Of a stretch of DNA of 64,000 nt, positions 1 to 8,306 are shown piece after piece; within the stretch, counting starts at the first letter, position 1, and the number at the start of each line of letters is the position of its first letter. The notes below the pieces were generated by a model that was not told where the DNA came from, searched no databases, and saw only the letters and a program-made list of their open reading frames with translations. Location of the stretch: the NCBI RefSeq assembly GCF_014204895.1, contig NZ_JACHMF010000001.1, positions 5,456,001 to 5,520,000 of the forward strand, in the 5' to 3' direction. The position numbers and the translations under genes are program-made. Origin of the DNA: Paractinoplanes abujensis. GTDB lineage: Bacteria > Actinomycetota > Actinomycetes > Mycobacteriales > Micromonosporaceae.

Positions 1-861
1 TTCTACTCGAAATACATCACCGCGCCCGGACCGGCCACCTGCGGGGTGCACTGGTGCCCGAAGAACTCCACGGCCTCGATGACCGGCGACCAGACCATGT
101 GGAGCGGCTTCGGCAAGTCGGTCAACACGTACTTCGTGCAGCTCGAGCAGAAGGTCGGGGCGGACAAGGCGGTCAAGATGGCCGAGCGGCTGGGGCTGCG
201 CTGGCGCACCGACATCGACCGCAAGCTGGCCTCCCCCGAGCACGCGGCGGGATGGGGCGCGTTCACGCTGGGCGTCAGCGACGTCACGCCGATCGAGATG
301 GCCAACGTCTTCGCCACCCTGGCCGCCGAGGGCAACTACTGCGAACCTCTTCCCGTACGGGCGATCAAGAACAGGGACGGGAAGGACGCCACCTTCAAGG
401 GGAAGGTGATCGCGGCCCCGCGCTGCCACCGCGCAGTCACCGCCGACGTGGCCCGGGCGGCCACCGACGCCGCCCGCTGCGTCACCGGCTACGGCGCGGC
501 CCGGGGCGGCTGCGGCGGCTGGGGCACCTCCGAGATGGTCTACAGCACGCTGCGGCGCCCGGTGGCCGGCAAGAGCGGCACCACCGACAGCAACAAGAGC
601 GCCTGGTTCTGCGGCTTCACCCCGCAGCTGGCGGCGGCCGCCTTCGTGGCCGACCCCGACAACCCGGAGAAGAACGTCGGCTCCAACCGCTCGACCACCT
701 CCAAATTCACCGTCGCAGAAACGCTGAAGGACGCGCTCAAAGGGCAGCCGAAGGCGAAATTCACCCCGCCCTCGGACGACCTCGTCTCACGCTGGAAGGA
801 CCGCGACCGCGATCGGGACAGTGATCGCGACAGCGACTACGACCAGCGCGAGGACGATTAA
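1..861 (+). CDS. Penicillin-binding protein, transpeptidase domain (5' partial)
   Basis: The C-terminal 286 codons of a class A-type penicillin-binding protein. The frame is open from base 1, so the start and any glycosyltransferase domain lie outside the window. The serine-acyltransferase signatures SVN (nt 118-126) and KSGTT (from nt 571) are the SxN and KTG-type motifs of the transpeptidase fold, which crosslinks peptidoglycan outside the membrane. The protein ends in a low-complexity Asp/Arg tail from about nt 800. The stop TAA overlaps the stop of the convergent neighbour by 4 nt. Family assignment is firm; which paralogue it is cannot be said from this fragment. Confidence 0.9.
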   Translation, partial: FYSKYITAPGPATCGVHWCPKNSTASMTGDQTMWSGFGKSVNTYFVQLEQKVGADKAVKMAERLGLRWRTDIDRKLASPEHAAGWGAFTLGVSDVTPIEMANVFATLAAEGNYCEPLPVRAIKNRDGKDATFKGKVIAAPRCHRAVTADVARAATDAARCVTGYGAARGGCGGWGTSEMVYSTLRRPVAGKSGTTDSNKSAWFCGFTPQLAAAAFVADPDNPEKNVGSNRSTTSKFTVAETLKDALKGQPKAKFTPPSDDLVSRWKDRDRDRDSDRDSDYDQREDD

Positions 862-1469
862 GCCGCGGCGGCTCGGCGCCGTGGGGGTGGGCGCCACCTG
901 GCGTCGCGGCCCGCCAGCGCCAACGCCTGGTCGAGCAGGGTGGCCTCGTCCTCGACGGGCACAACCGGGCCGAACAGCCCCGGAGTGCCCTCGGCGGGGC
1001 CCCCGGACAGGAACTCGATCAGCGGCTCGAGGGTGCGCGGGTCGGCGAAATATTCCTGACCCGTGCCGCGGGCCAGATCCCAGCTGTGCATGATCAGCTC
1101 GTTCATCGCGACGTGGCCGAGCGCGGCGGCCGGCATCGTGACGCCGCCCGCCTGCGACGTGCCGGTCCAGGCGGCCGGATCCTTCCAGGCCGTGGCCAGG
1201 TCTTCCAGCAGGACGGGCAGGCGGCTGCGCCAATGCCGGGACAGGTGCTGCGCGGAGGGGGCGGGCGCCGACGTGGTCTCGGCGGCGAAGCGCTTGTGGG
1301 CGGCCTGGGTGAACGCCACCGACAGGCCCATCAGATGGTCGAGAAGGGTGGCGACGGTCCACTCGGGACAGGGCGTGGGATTCGCCAGCTCGCCGTCGTC
1401 GATGCCGAGCAGCAATGCCCGCAGCCCACGGACCGGAGGGTCGAAATCCAGAGGAACACGATCGGCCAC
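858..1469 (-). CDS. DinB-like / TIGR03086-type protein
   Basis: About 203 residues, resembling the actinobacterial TIGR03083/TIGR03086 proteins related to DinB and mycothiol-dependent maleylpyruvate isomerase. Visible family features are the N-terminal 'PCPEWTV..LLDHLMG' helix and a central 'HVAMNELIMHSWDLARGTG' segment, whose histidines would be metal ligands in this four-helix fold. The substrate is unknown. A longer reading starts at ATG 1475, but AAGGAGG lies directly against that ATG. The GTG two codons later (1469) has 6 nt spacing and is preferred. The gene is convergent with the PBP and their stop codons share the palindrome TTAA. Confidence 0.75.
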   Translation of the reverse strand: MADRVPLDFDPPVRGLRALLLGIDDGELANPTPCPEWTVATLLDHLMGLSVAFTQAAHKRFAAETTSAPAPSAQHLSRHWRSRLPVLLEDLATAWKDPAAWTGTSQAGGVTMPAAALGHVAMNELIMHSWDLARGTGQEYFADPRTLEPLIEFLSGGPAEGTPGLFGPVVPVEDEATLLDQALALAGRDARWRPPPRRRAAAA

Positions 1470-1599
1470 GGCCATCCTCCTTCGCGTCGTACCTGTTAAC
1501 CCCACGTTACGGCCGGGGTACGACAGTTTCTCGCTCGCCGAAGGGCGTTTTCACGGATGCTTCCCGGCAGGGCGCATTTCCGCATGTCGATCTTGCATT

Positions 1600-3057
1600 T
1601 CAGGACGTGGTGATGTCCACCGTGTCGCTGAGACTCGGCTCCGGCTCGGGGGCCGGCTGAGGCGGCACCGGCCGCACCGGGACAGGCGGCAGCAGCTGCG
1701 CGGGCCCGGCCAGCGCGGCCGAGACGACCCGCTTGGCGATCTCGGGCGCGGCCGCCCAGTGCAGCCCCAGCTGCGAGGCGTGCACCTGCCGCCAGACGAA
1801 ACCCTCCGGGTTGCCGCCCGACCACGTCCAGGCCGGTACGGCACCCGCCCGCGGCGTCACGATCGCCCGGTGCTGTTTGTAACCGGTGATCCGCGCACCC
1901 GCCGGGGCCAGCGGCGAGGTGGCCGGCGCGGTCGCCTCACGGTAACCGGCCACGGTCTGCTCACCGGTCACCGCCGAAGCGTCCAGAACGGCACACATCG
2001 GGCGGCCGTCGAGCTCCCGGCCCAGCCACGGCAACGCCAGCCCCTCGGCGATCACCGGCCACCCGTCGGCCGCGAACTGGGCGACCGCGTTGCACAGGCG
2101 GCGGTTCACCGACAGCTCCTCCGCGTACCCCTCAGGCAGACCGCCCCCGACGACCAGGGCCCGGGTGCCGGCGGGCAGACACTCGTCGCGCAACGGATCG
2201 ACCACGGCCACGTCGGCGCCGGCCGCGGTGAGCAGCTCGGCCGTCTCGACGTACGTGAAAGGGGCGCCCGGACCGCCGGCCAGCGCCACCACCGGACGCT
2301 GCTCGAACACCTCGCCACCGGCCGCCTCCCCCGGCGACCAGATCGGGCCGGGCAACGCAGGTGCGGCGTTCGCCAAAGCCATGATGCGGTCGAGGTCCAG
2401 CCCCGCGCCGACGGCCTCGCCCAACCGGCGCACGGCCCGGCTCGCCTCGACCGTACGGTGCGCCACCGGCACCGGCCCGTGCGCCCGCGCCGGCAGCACA
2501 TTGGGCAGGTCACCGCGGCGCAGCGCACCCAGCACGGGCATGCCGATGTCGTCGAGGGCGGTGCGCAGCATCTGCTCGTGACGCGGCGACGCGACCCGGT
2601 TGAGGATCACCCCGCCCAGGTGCACCATCTCGTCGAACATGCGGAAGCCGTGCACCAGGGCGGCCAGCGAATGACCCATCGACGCCACGTCGACGACCAT
2701 CACGACCGGGGCGTGCAGCACAGCGGCGACCGCGGCCGTGCCGTCGATCTCGGGCTGGCCCGTCAGCGAGTCGAACAGGCCCATCGCCCCCTCGATCACC
2801 GACAGCTGCACACCCGCCGAGCCGTGCCGGAAAAGCGGAGCGATCCGCTGCGCGCCGACCAGCCGCGGATCGAGGTTGCGGCCGGGGCGGCCGGCGGCGA
2901 GCCCGAGATAGGCGGCGTCGGTGTGATCCGGGCCGACCTTGAACCCGGCCGCCGAGATGCCCCGAGCCGCGCACGCCGCGAGCAGGCCGACCGCGATCGC
3001 GGTCTTGCCGTGCCCCGAGGCGGGGGCGCTCACGACCAGACGGGGCTGGGCGCTCAT
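1600..3057 (-). CDS. CobB/CbiA-like cobyrinate a,c-diamide synthase with altered glutaminase site
   Basis: 485 residues with the two-domain architecture of cobyrinate a,c-diamide synthase, which amidates cobyrinate in cobalamin synthesis. The N-terminal P-loop ASGHGKT is at about 13-19, followed by 'FKVGPD', 'GRPGRNLDP' and 'IEGAMGLFD' as in the family. The C-terminal class I amidotransferase domain is unusual. Where the family has the nucleophile in 'AECGGL' or 'AECAGL', this protein reads 'IAEGLAL', so Gly339 replaces Cys. 'GHEFH' is replaced by 'GYKQH', and 'ASYLHTH' by 'ASQLGLH'. Glutamine hydrolysis therefore looks unlikely. It may use ammonia, have changed function, or be a decaying paralogue. 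Start ATG 3057 is preferred over TTG 3060 because GGGAG sits at suitable spacing. Confidence 0.85.
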   Translation of the reverse strand: MSAQPRLVVSAPASGHGKTAIAVGLLAACAARGISAAGFKVGPDHTDAAYLGLAAGRPGRNLDPRLVGAQRIAPLFRHGSAGVQLSVIEGAMGLFDSLTGQPEIDGTAAVAAVLHAPVVMVVDVASMGHSLAALVHGFRMFDEMVHLGGVILNRVASPRHEQMLRTALDDIGMPVLGALRRGDLPNVLPARAHGPVPVAHRTVEASRAVRRLGEAVGAGLDLDRIMALANAAPALPGPIWSPGEAAGGEVFEQRPVVALAGGPGAPFTYVETAELLTAAGADVAVVDPLRDECLPAGTRALVVGGGLPEGYAEELSVNRRLCNAVAQFAADGWPVIAEGLALPWLGRELDGRPMCAVLDASAVTGEQTVAGYREATAPATSPLAPAGARITGYKQHRAIVTPRAGAVPAWTWSGGNPEGFVWRQVHASQLGLHWAAAPEIAKRVVSAALAGPAQLLPPVPVRPVPPQPAPEPEPSLSDTVDITTS

Positions 3058-3146
3058 CAATGACTCTCCCGATGCGTGTATCGCCTGCTGTCGACTGCCG
3101 GAGAGGGACAGTACCCGGCCCGGGCGGCACCCACCCGGGCGACGGG

Positions 3147-3161
3147 TAGCCTCGTTGCGTG
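3147..3161 (+). promoter_or_regulatory. Putative leaderless -10 element of the SURF1 gene
   Basis: TAGCCT at 3147-3152 lies 6 nt before GTG 3159. With the usual -10 to +1 distance, transcription would start at or next to the start codon. No Shine-Dalgarno sequence is visible. Confidence 0.5.
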
Positions 3162-4292
3162 TACCGCTTCCTGCTGAGCCCTCGCTGGCTCGCCGCGGCC
3201 GCGCTGGCCGTGGCGGCGGCGATCGTGATGGTGATGCTCGGCAACTGGCAGCTGCGGCGCTACGAGGAACGCAGCGCGATCAACGATCGCATCGACGCCG
3301 CCGATTCGGTAGCGGCCGTCCCGCTCACCTCCGTGCTGCCCCGGCCCGCCGCCCCCGGCACGGCCGGCGAGGCCCCCGGCAAAGACCTGGCCTGGACAAA
3401 AGTGACCGTGAGCGGGCGCTACGACCCGGCCCACGAGATCCAGGCGCGGGGCCGCACGGTCGACGGGGACGTCGGCTTCGAGATCGTGACACCGCTGGTG
3501 CTGGCGGACGGGACGGCCGTGCTGGTCGACCGGGGCTGGGTGCCCGCGCCGGACGGCGGGGCGCTGGCCGCACCCGAGGTGCCGCCCGCGCCGACCGGCC
3601 CCGTCACGGTCGTCGGCCAGCTGCACCTGTCGGAAAGCCGACCCGCCCCGATCGAGCAGCGCAACGGGCGCCTGGACACGCGGCGCATCTCCCTGCCCAA
3701 GCTCGCACCGCAAATGCCCTACCCCGTGTACGGCGCGTACGTGCTGCTGACCACCCAGACACCCGCGGCCGACGCCGCCTTCACCCGCATCCCGATCGAC
3801 CACGAGGACTCGTGGCAGAACGGGGGGTATGCGGTGCAGTGGTGGCTGTTCGCGCTGATGGCGCTGGCTGCCTACGGGTATTACGCCCGCAAGGAGGCGC
3901 GGGGGCCGTCGCCTGCGCCGTCGACCCGCCGGGCCGACCGCCCCCGGGACCCGGGCGGCGACCGGGTGGAAGAAGCCGACCGGCGCCGCGCGGCCTCGGG
4001 TGACCGCGTGGAGGAAGCCGACCGGCGCCGCGCAGCCTCGGGTGACCGGGTCGAGGAAGCCGACCGGCGCCGCGCAGCCTCGGGTGACCGCGTGGAGGAA
4101 GCCGACCGGCGCCACGCCGCCACCGGCGACCAGGTCGAGGAAGCCGACCGACGCCGCGCCGCCACCGGCGACCGGGTCGAGGAGGCGGATCGCAAGCGGG
4201 CGGCCGCGACGACCGCCACGCATGGTGACCGCGTCTCCGATGCCGACCGCGCTCGCGAGGCCGCCAGCCGGAGCGGCAACGACCAGGCCTGA
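3159..4292 (+). CDS. SURF1 family cytochrome oxidase assembly protein with repetitive tail
   Basis: 377 residues. The first ~255 are a SURF1 domain: an N-terminal membrane helix (about 6-28), 'LGNWQLRRY', 'VSGRYD', 'GFEIVTPL', 'VLVDRGWVP', and a second membrane helix ending 'YYARKEAR' near 246. SURF1 proteins assist haem a insertion and assembly of aa3-type cytochrome oxidase in the membrane. The remaining ~120 residues are not part of the family. They consist of six 14-residue units (GDRVEEADRRRAAS type) plus a diverged seventh, predicted cytoplasmic, highly charged and probably helical. The GTG start has no ribosome-binding site but a -10 hexamer immediately upstream. Confidence 0.9.
   Translation: MYRFLLSPRWLAAAALAVAAAIVMVMLGNWQLRRYEERSAINDRIDAADSVAAVPLTSVLPRPAAPGTAGEAPGKDLAWTKVTVSGRYDPAHEIQARGRTVDGDVGFEIVTPLVLADGTAVLVDRGWVPAPDGGALAAPEVPPAPTGPVTVVGQLHLSESRPAPIEQRNGRLDTRRISLPKLAPQMPYPVYGAYVLLTTQTPAADAAFTRIPIDHEDSWQNGGYAVQWWLFALMALAAYGYYARKEARGPSPAPSTRRADRPRDPGGDRVEEADRRRAASGDRVEEADRRRAASGDRVEEADRRRAASGDRVEEADRRHAATGDQVEEADRRRAATGDRVEEADRKRAAATTATHGDRVSDADRAREAASRSGNDQA
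3957..4265 (+). repeat. 42-bp in-frame tandem repeat in the SURF1 gene
   Basis: Six contiguous 42-bp units occupy 3957-3998, 3999-4040, 4041-4082, 4083-4124, 4125-4166 and 4167-4208. A 15-bp spacer follows and then a diverged seventh unit at 4224-4265. Each encodes 14 residues, consensus GDRVEEADRRRAAS. Units 2 and 3 differ at only a few wobble positions, which points to recent expansion by slippage or unequal recombination. All units keep the reading frame. Confidence 0.95.
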
Positions 4293-4602
4293 CTCCACAG
4301 CCTTGGGCGCCCTTCTCGACCCTAGGACTGCCTCTCCCTACTCGGACGTGGCGTTTCGTCGGGTGTGCCCGTGTCCTCGGGCGTGGCCCCTTCGCCGGGC
4401 GTACCCCTGCCCTCGGGCGTGGCGCGTCAGTCGGCGTGACCTTGATCGGGCGTGCCCACGCCCTCGGGCGTAACGCCCTAGCCGGGCGTACCTTTGCCCT
4501 CGGGCGTGGCGCGTCAGTCGGGCATGGCGCCTTGGTTGGCGTGCCCGTGCCCTCCGACGTGGCGCCTTAACCGGGCATGCCCCTGCCCTCGGGCGTGGCG
4601 CG
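4293..4602. repeat. Degenerate 18-bp minisatellite between SURF1 and ligase genes
   Basis: The intergenic stretch is filled with imperfect copies of an ~18-bp unit of the type CTCGGGCGTGGCGC plus 4 variable bases, often paired into ~36-bp higher-order units (for example starting near 4375, 4411, 4462, 4498 and 4587). The array continues into the 3' end of the ligase gene (to about 4680), where it encodes 6-residue repeats ATP[DE]xx. Just past the ligase stop the minus-strand frame still reads R-A-T-P-E-G before another stop. No convincing gene lies in it. Confidence 0.85.
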
Positions 4603-6240
4603 TCAGTCGGGCGTGGCGCTTTCCTCAGTCGTGGCGTTCTTGTCGGGCGTAGCGCTTGTCTCGGGCGTTGCGTGGCCTCCGATCGCGCGGACGGTGTCGA
4701 TCGTGTCGGCCTCGGCGGCCGGTTTGTCGTCGCGGTAGCGCAGGACCCGGGCGAAACGCAGGGCCACCCCGCCGGGATAGCGCGGCGACGTCTGCACGCC
4801 GTCGAAGGCGATCTCGACCACCTGCTCGGGGCGCACCCGCACCACCCAGCCGTCGTCGCCGGTGGCCAGCTCCTGGAAGCGCGCCGTCTGCCAGCGCAGC
4901 AGCTCGTCGGTGAGGCCCTTGAACGTCTTGCCGAGCATCACGAACCCACCCGTCCCGGGGTCACGCGCGCCGAGGTGCAGGTTCGACAGCCAGCCCTTGC
5001 GCCGGCCGTGCCCCCACTCGACGGCCAGCACCACCAGGTCGAGCGTGTGCCGGGGTTTGACCTTGACCCAGGCCGAACCGCGGCGGCCCACGTCGTACGG
5101 CGCCTCGGCCGCCTTGATCACCACACCCTCCTGCCCGGCCGCGAGCGCGGCGGCGAAGGCCGCGGCCGCCTCCTCCTCGCTGGTCACGGTGGTGCGGCCG
5201 ACGATCAGCTCGGGCGGCAGGGCGTCGGCCAGCGCCTGCCAGCGCACATGACCCGGCTCGTCGAGCAGGTCGACCCCGTCGAGGTGCAGGATGTCGAAGA
5301 AGAACGGCACCAAAGCCAGTTGATCGGCGGGACCTGCCGCGGCACCGGGTGCTTCAGGCGCGGTGGCTGACTTGCGGCGGGCAGCCGCCCCGCGAGTGGC
5401 AGCCCGGCTCGACGTCTCCTGAAACGGGCGGGGACGGCCCGACGCGTCGAGCGTTATCGCCTCGCCGTCGAGCACCACCTCGCGCAGCGGAAGCTTGCGC
5501 ACGGCCTCGACCACCTCGGGCATGCGGGCGGTGATGTCATCGAGGCTGCGGGTGAAGACGGCCACGTCGTCGCCGGACCGGTGGACCTGGATGCGGATGC
5601 CGTCGAGCTTCACGTCGACGGTGGCGGGCATGCCGGTGGCCAGCAGCGCGGCACCGACGTCGGAGGCGCTCTGGGCCAGCATCGGGGTGAGCGGGGTGCC
5701 GACCCGCAGGTGGATCTCGGCCAGCGCGGCCGCACCGGCAGTGAGAGCGGCGACGGCGACCTGTTTGAGATCACCCGAGAGCAGCAGGGCCCGGCGCACC
5801 GCGGTGAGCGGCACCTCGGCCGCCTTGGCGATCGCGTCGGCCAGCAGCCCGGCCTGGGCGCCCTGGCGCAGCTCGCCGCTGAACAGCCCGACCAGCAGAC
5901 GCTGCTCGTCGGCCGTGGCCGCACCGAACAGGGCGGCCACCAGCTCACGCCGCCGGGCCTGCGAACCGGCCCCGGCAACGACGGAGATCTCGGCGATCAG
6001 CGCGTCGACCGCGGCCACGGTCAGCGTGGGCTCGGCGGCCGGGGCAGGTCGCTCGCGCAGACTCGCATAGCCCACACCGGTCTGCCGCTGCCGCAGCTCA
6101 CCGGCCAGATAGGCCGAGCCGGGCGCGATCTCGCCGGGCTCGAGCCGGCGCAGCGCGTCGGCCAGCAGCTCGACCTTCGCCTTGCGCCCGGAGGTCGCCG
6201 CGACGGCCGCCGAGGTCTCCGCCAGATCCAGGAATCGCAC
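4603..6240 (-). CDS. ligB: ATP-dependent DNA ligase, LigB type
   Basis: 545 residues, closely matching the mycobacterial LigB layout. An N-terminal DNA-binding domain ('SAYLAGELRQRQTGVGYASL', 'ALFGAATADEQ') is followed by the nucleotidyltransferase domain with motif I KLDGIR (nt 5593-5610, the adenylated lysine), motif III 'FFFDILHLDG' and motif V 'WVKVKP'. The OB domain then carries 'YPGGVALRFARV'. It seals nicks with ATP as cofactor and is accessory to the NAD ligase in actinobacteria. The tail after 'DTVRAIGGH' is made of ATP[DE]xx hexapeptide repeats. GTG 6240 is chosen because 'VRFLDLAET' begins the conserved part and AGGA lies 7 nt upstream. A longer reading to 6378 adds only non-conserved sequence. 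Confidence 0.93.
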   Translation of the reverse strand: MRFLDLAETSAAVAATSGRKAKVELLADALRRLEPGEIAPGSAYLAGELRQRQTGVGYASLRERPAPAAEPTLTVAAVDALIAEISVVAGAGSQARRRELVAALFGAATADEQRLLVGLFSGELRQGAQAGLLADAIAKAAEVPLTAVRRALLLSGDLKQVAVAALTAGAAALAEIHLRVGTPLTPMLAQSASDVGAALLATGMPATVDVKLDGIRIQVHRSGDDVAVFTRSLDDITARMPEVVEAVRKLPLREVVLDGEAITLDASGRPRPFQETSSRAATRGAAARRKSATAPEAPGAAAGPADQLALVPFFFDILHLDGVDLLDEPGHVRWQALADALPPELIVGRTTVTSEEEAAAAFAAALAAGQEGVVIKAAEAPYDVGRRGSAWVKVKPRHTLDLVVLAVEWGHGRRKGWLSNLHLGARDPGTGGFVMLGKTFKGLTDELLRWQTARFQELATGDDGWVVRVRPEQVVEIAFDGVQTSPRYPGGVALRFARVLRYRDDKPAAEADTIDTVRAIGGHATPETSATPDKNATTEESATPD

Positions 6241-6472
6241 CCCCACATCCTGGCAGCACCCCCTGACATTTTCGCCCCGAAGACCGCCCCGGCCTGCGCC
6301 TCGAGTTCCCGACCGCACCGACTCAAGTGAGGGGCCGCAGTGGGAGTTGGGAGATGCCGGAGCGGAATGGAACCCCACGGAACGAGCGACAACGCGAGGG
6401 CACCGCCGAGCGGCGGGACGGCGCGAGGGACGCCGCCGGGGAAAGGGAACCTGCGGCGGTGAAAGTCAGGGG

Positions 6473-6769
6473 TCAGGCGGCTCGAGGCTCGGAGATGCGG
6501 AAGCCGCGGGCCCGGACGGCGTCGGCCATGCGGGCGACCTGGGCGTCTATCTCGCAGAGCGTGGCCGACAGTTCTTCCAGATGGTCGGTGAGGGCACCGT
6601 CGTCCCAGTCGGAGACGTCGACCTCGCCCATCGCGCGGACGGCCCAGCGCAGCCGGGCGATGGCCTCGAGACGGTCGTGGGAGCGGAGGCGATCGATCGT
6701 GTGGCGCGGCCCGGCCAGTTTCGGCCGCACCACCAGGGACACCGTGGCGGGGACATCGTTCGAACGCAT
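6473..6769 (-). CDS. Small SOS-box-associated protein, unknown function
   Basis: 98 residues, charged and probably helical, with no domain I recognise. The segments 'IDRLRSHDRLEAIARLRWAVRAM' and 'LEELSATLCEIDAQVARMADAVRARG' look like two amphipathic helices separated by 'GEVDVSDWDDG'. The ATG lies within a perfect LexA-type palindrome and 7 nt after a TAGGAT hexamer, so the gene is probably leaderless and under direct SOS control. Synonymous third positions are GC-rich, as expected for a real gene here. It is followed by an unexplained gap and then the ligase gene on the same strand. Confidence 0.7.
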   Translation of the reverse strand: MRSNDVPATVSLVVRPKLAGPRHTIDRLRSHDRLEAIARLRWAVRAMGEVDVSDWDDGALTDHLEELSATLCEIDAQVARMADAVRARGFRISEPRAA

Positions 6770-6775
6770 GTTCGA
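6760..6775 (-). promoter_or_regulatory. LexA/SOS box
   Basis: TCGAAC-GCAT-GTTCGA is a perfect 16-bp palindrome matching the actinobacterial/mycobacterial LexA consensus TCGAAC-N4-GTTCGA. It covers the start codon (6767-6769) of the 98-residue gene, and TAGGAT (minus strand, 6782-6777) lies immediately upstream. Bound LexA would cover the predicted transcription start. Confidence 0.85.
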
Positions 6776-6823
6776 TATCCTAACAGGACGAGATCGTCGC
6801 CCGCACCTGTGACGCGGCGTGGT

Positions 6824-8296
6824 TCAGCCCCTCATCAGGGCCGGGAAGACGCCGGCGGCTTCGTCCACGCCGGCCTCGGCGGCGACGAATCCGTCGGGGC
6901 GCACGAGGTAGAGCCGCCCGGGCTGGAGGCCGGTGGCGGGTGGCGCGGGCGCGAAGGCGTGCACGGGCAGCCCGAGGTCGGGCACGTCCGCGGCGGCCAC
7001 CCCGCCGTACGAGTGGATCTGCCACCGCAGGTCGCGCAGCACGGCGAAGTTGCCGCCGGCCCAGGGCAGCCGGCGCCCCACCACGGGGTCGCGCCGCCCG
7101 CCGGCCTGCACGGGCGTCATCCAGTAGTGGATGCGGATCTGCGAGATGTATTGGAACAGCCGCGAGCCGCCCGCCGCGCGGGGCACGAGGCGCACTCCGA
7201 CCGGCGCCGCCAGCGGCACGACGATACGGCGCAGCGTGCGCAGGAGCGGCCGTTGCGAGGTGATCGCCCCGAAGAGCCGGTCGGTGGTGGCCACGAGGGT
7301 GCGGGCGACCGGGCGGCGTTCGGCGTCGTAGCGGTCGAGCCAGGCGTCCTTGCGGCGGCCCTGCAGCACGTCGGCCAGCTTGAAGGCCAAGTTGTGCGCG
7401 TCTTGGAGGCCGGTGTTCATGCCTTGGCCGCCGACCGGTGAGTGCACGTGGGCGGCGTCCCCGGCCAGGAAGAACGGCCCGTCACGGAAGGTCGCGGCCA
7501 CCCGGTGGTGCACCTTGTACGTCGCGAACCAGCGCGCTTCGCCGTACGTGACCGCGAAGTCCTTGATCCGCGGGCGTACGTCCTCCTCGGTGAGCCGCCC
7601 GTCGCCGTCCTCGTCGCGCACCAGCCCGATCAGGCGCCAGGCGTGCCGGCCGCGCATCGGGAAGCCGATCAGAAAACCGTTCTTGCCGGGGCGTACGTTG
7701 ATCGCGTTCTCCACCAGGCCCGCGACGCCCAGCGCGTCGATCACGTAGAAGCGGTGGGGGTTGGTCACGCCTTCGAAGGCGATGCGCCGGGCTTTGCGGA
7801 TCGCCGAGTTCGACCCGTCGCAGCCGACGCAGAAGCGGGCGCGCACGGTGTCGTTGCCGACTTTGGCCTCGATGCCGTCCTCGATCTGCTTGACGGCCGT
7901 GATCGGCGTCTCCCAGCGCACGTCGGCGCCGAGTTTCTGCAGGTTCTCGTAGAGGATCTCCTCGTTGCGGCTCTGTTCGAGGATCTCGATGAACGGGTAC
8001 GGCGTGGACTCGCCACCGAGGGGGCCCAGCGGCACGCGCCCGAACGCGCGGTCGAGGAAGCCGGGCGCGACCGCGTCGGCCCGGCGGGCGGCGTCCAGCA
8101 CCTGGTCGCCCAGGCCGAGCTGGTCGTAGATCTCGAGGCTGCGGGCCTGGACGACCAGGGCTCGCGACTCGCGGGTGGGGCCTTCCTTGCCGTCCGCGAC
8201 GATCACGTCGACCCCGAGTTTGACCAGCCAGTTGGCGAGCATCAGCCCGGTCGGGCCTGCCCCCGCCACCAGCACGTCACACGACAGCTCGGCCAT
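6824..8296 (-). CDS. FAD-dependent aromatic monooxygenase (PheA/TfdB family)
   Basis: 490 residues of the class A flavoprotein hydroxylase fold. The Rossmann motif GAGPTG is at about 12-17, the 'VGCDGSNSAIRKA' DG motif near 155-170, and the 'FLAGDAAHVHSPVGGQGMNTG' GD motif near 285. A C-terminal thioredoxin-like segment is divergent. Such enzymes hydroxylate phenols or polyketides using NAD(P)H and O2. The substrate cannot be inferred, as the neighbours are unrelated peptidase genes. GGGAG precedes the ATG. It starts 10 nt after the M20 peptidase gene ends on the same strand, so they may be cotranscribed. Confidence 0.9.
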   Translation of the reverse strand: MAELSCDVLVAGAGPTGLMLANWLVKLGVDVIVADGKEGPTRESRALVVQARSLEIYDQLGLGDQVLDAARRADAVAPGFLDRAFGRVPLGPLGGESTPYPFIEILEQSRNEEILYENLQKLGADVRWETPITAVKQIEDGIEAKVGNDTVRARFCVGCDGSNSAIRKARRIAFEGVTNPHRFYVIDALGVAGLVENAINVRPGKNGFLIGFPMRGRHAWRLIGLVRDEDGDGRLTEEDVRPRIKDFAVTYGEARWFATYKVHHRVAATFRDGPFFLAGDAAHVHSPVGGQGMNTGLQDAHNLAFKLADVLQGRRKDAWLDRYDAERRPVARTLVATTDRLFGAITSQRPLLRTLRRIVVPLAAPVGVRLVPRAAGGSRLFQYISQIRIHYWMTPVQAGGRRDPVVGRRLPWAGGNFAVLRDLRWQIHSYGGVAAADVPDLGLPVHAFAPAPPATGLQPGRLYLVRPDGFVAAEAGVDEAAGVFPALMRG

Positions 8297-8306
8297 GGGC
8301 CGCTCC

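Noticed and set aside
1063..3063. 666-codon plus-strand open frame opposite the CobB-like gene
   Set aside because: Shadow of the minus-strand gene, with Arg/His/Gly-rich nonsense composition.
3957..4602. CRISPR array
   Set aside because: The repeats are directly contiguous and coding or degenerate, with no unique spacers and no cas genes.
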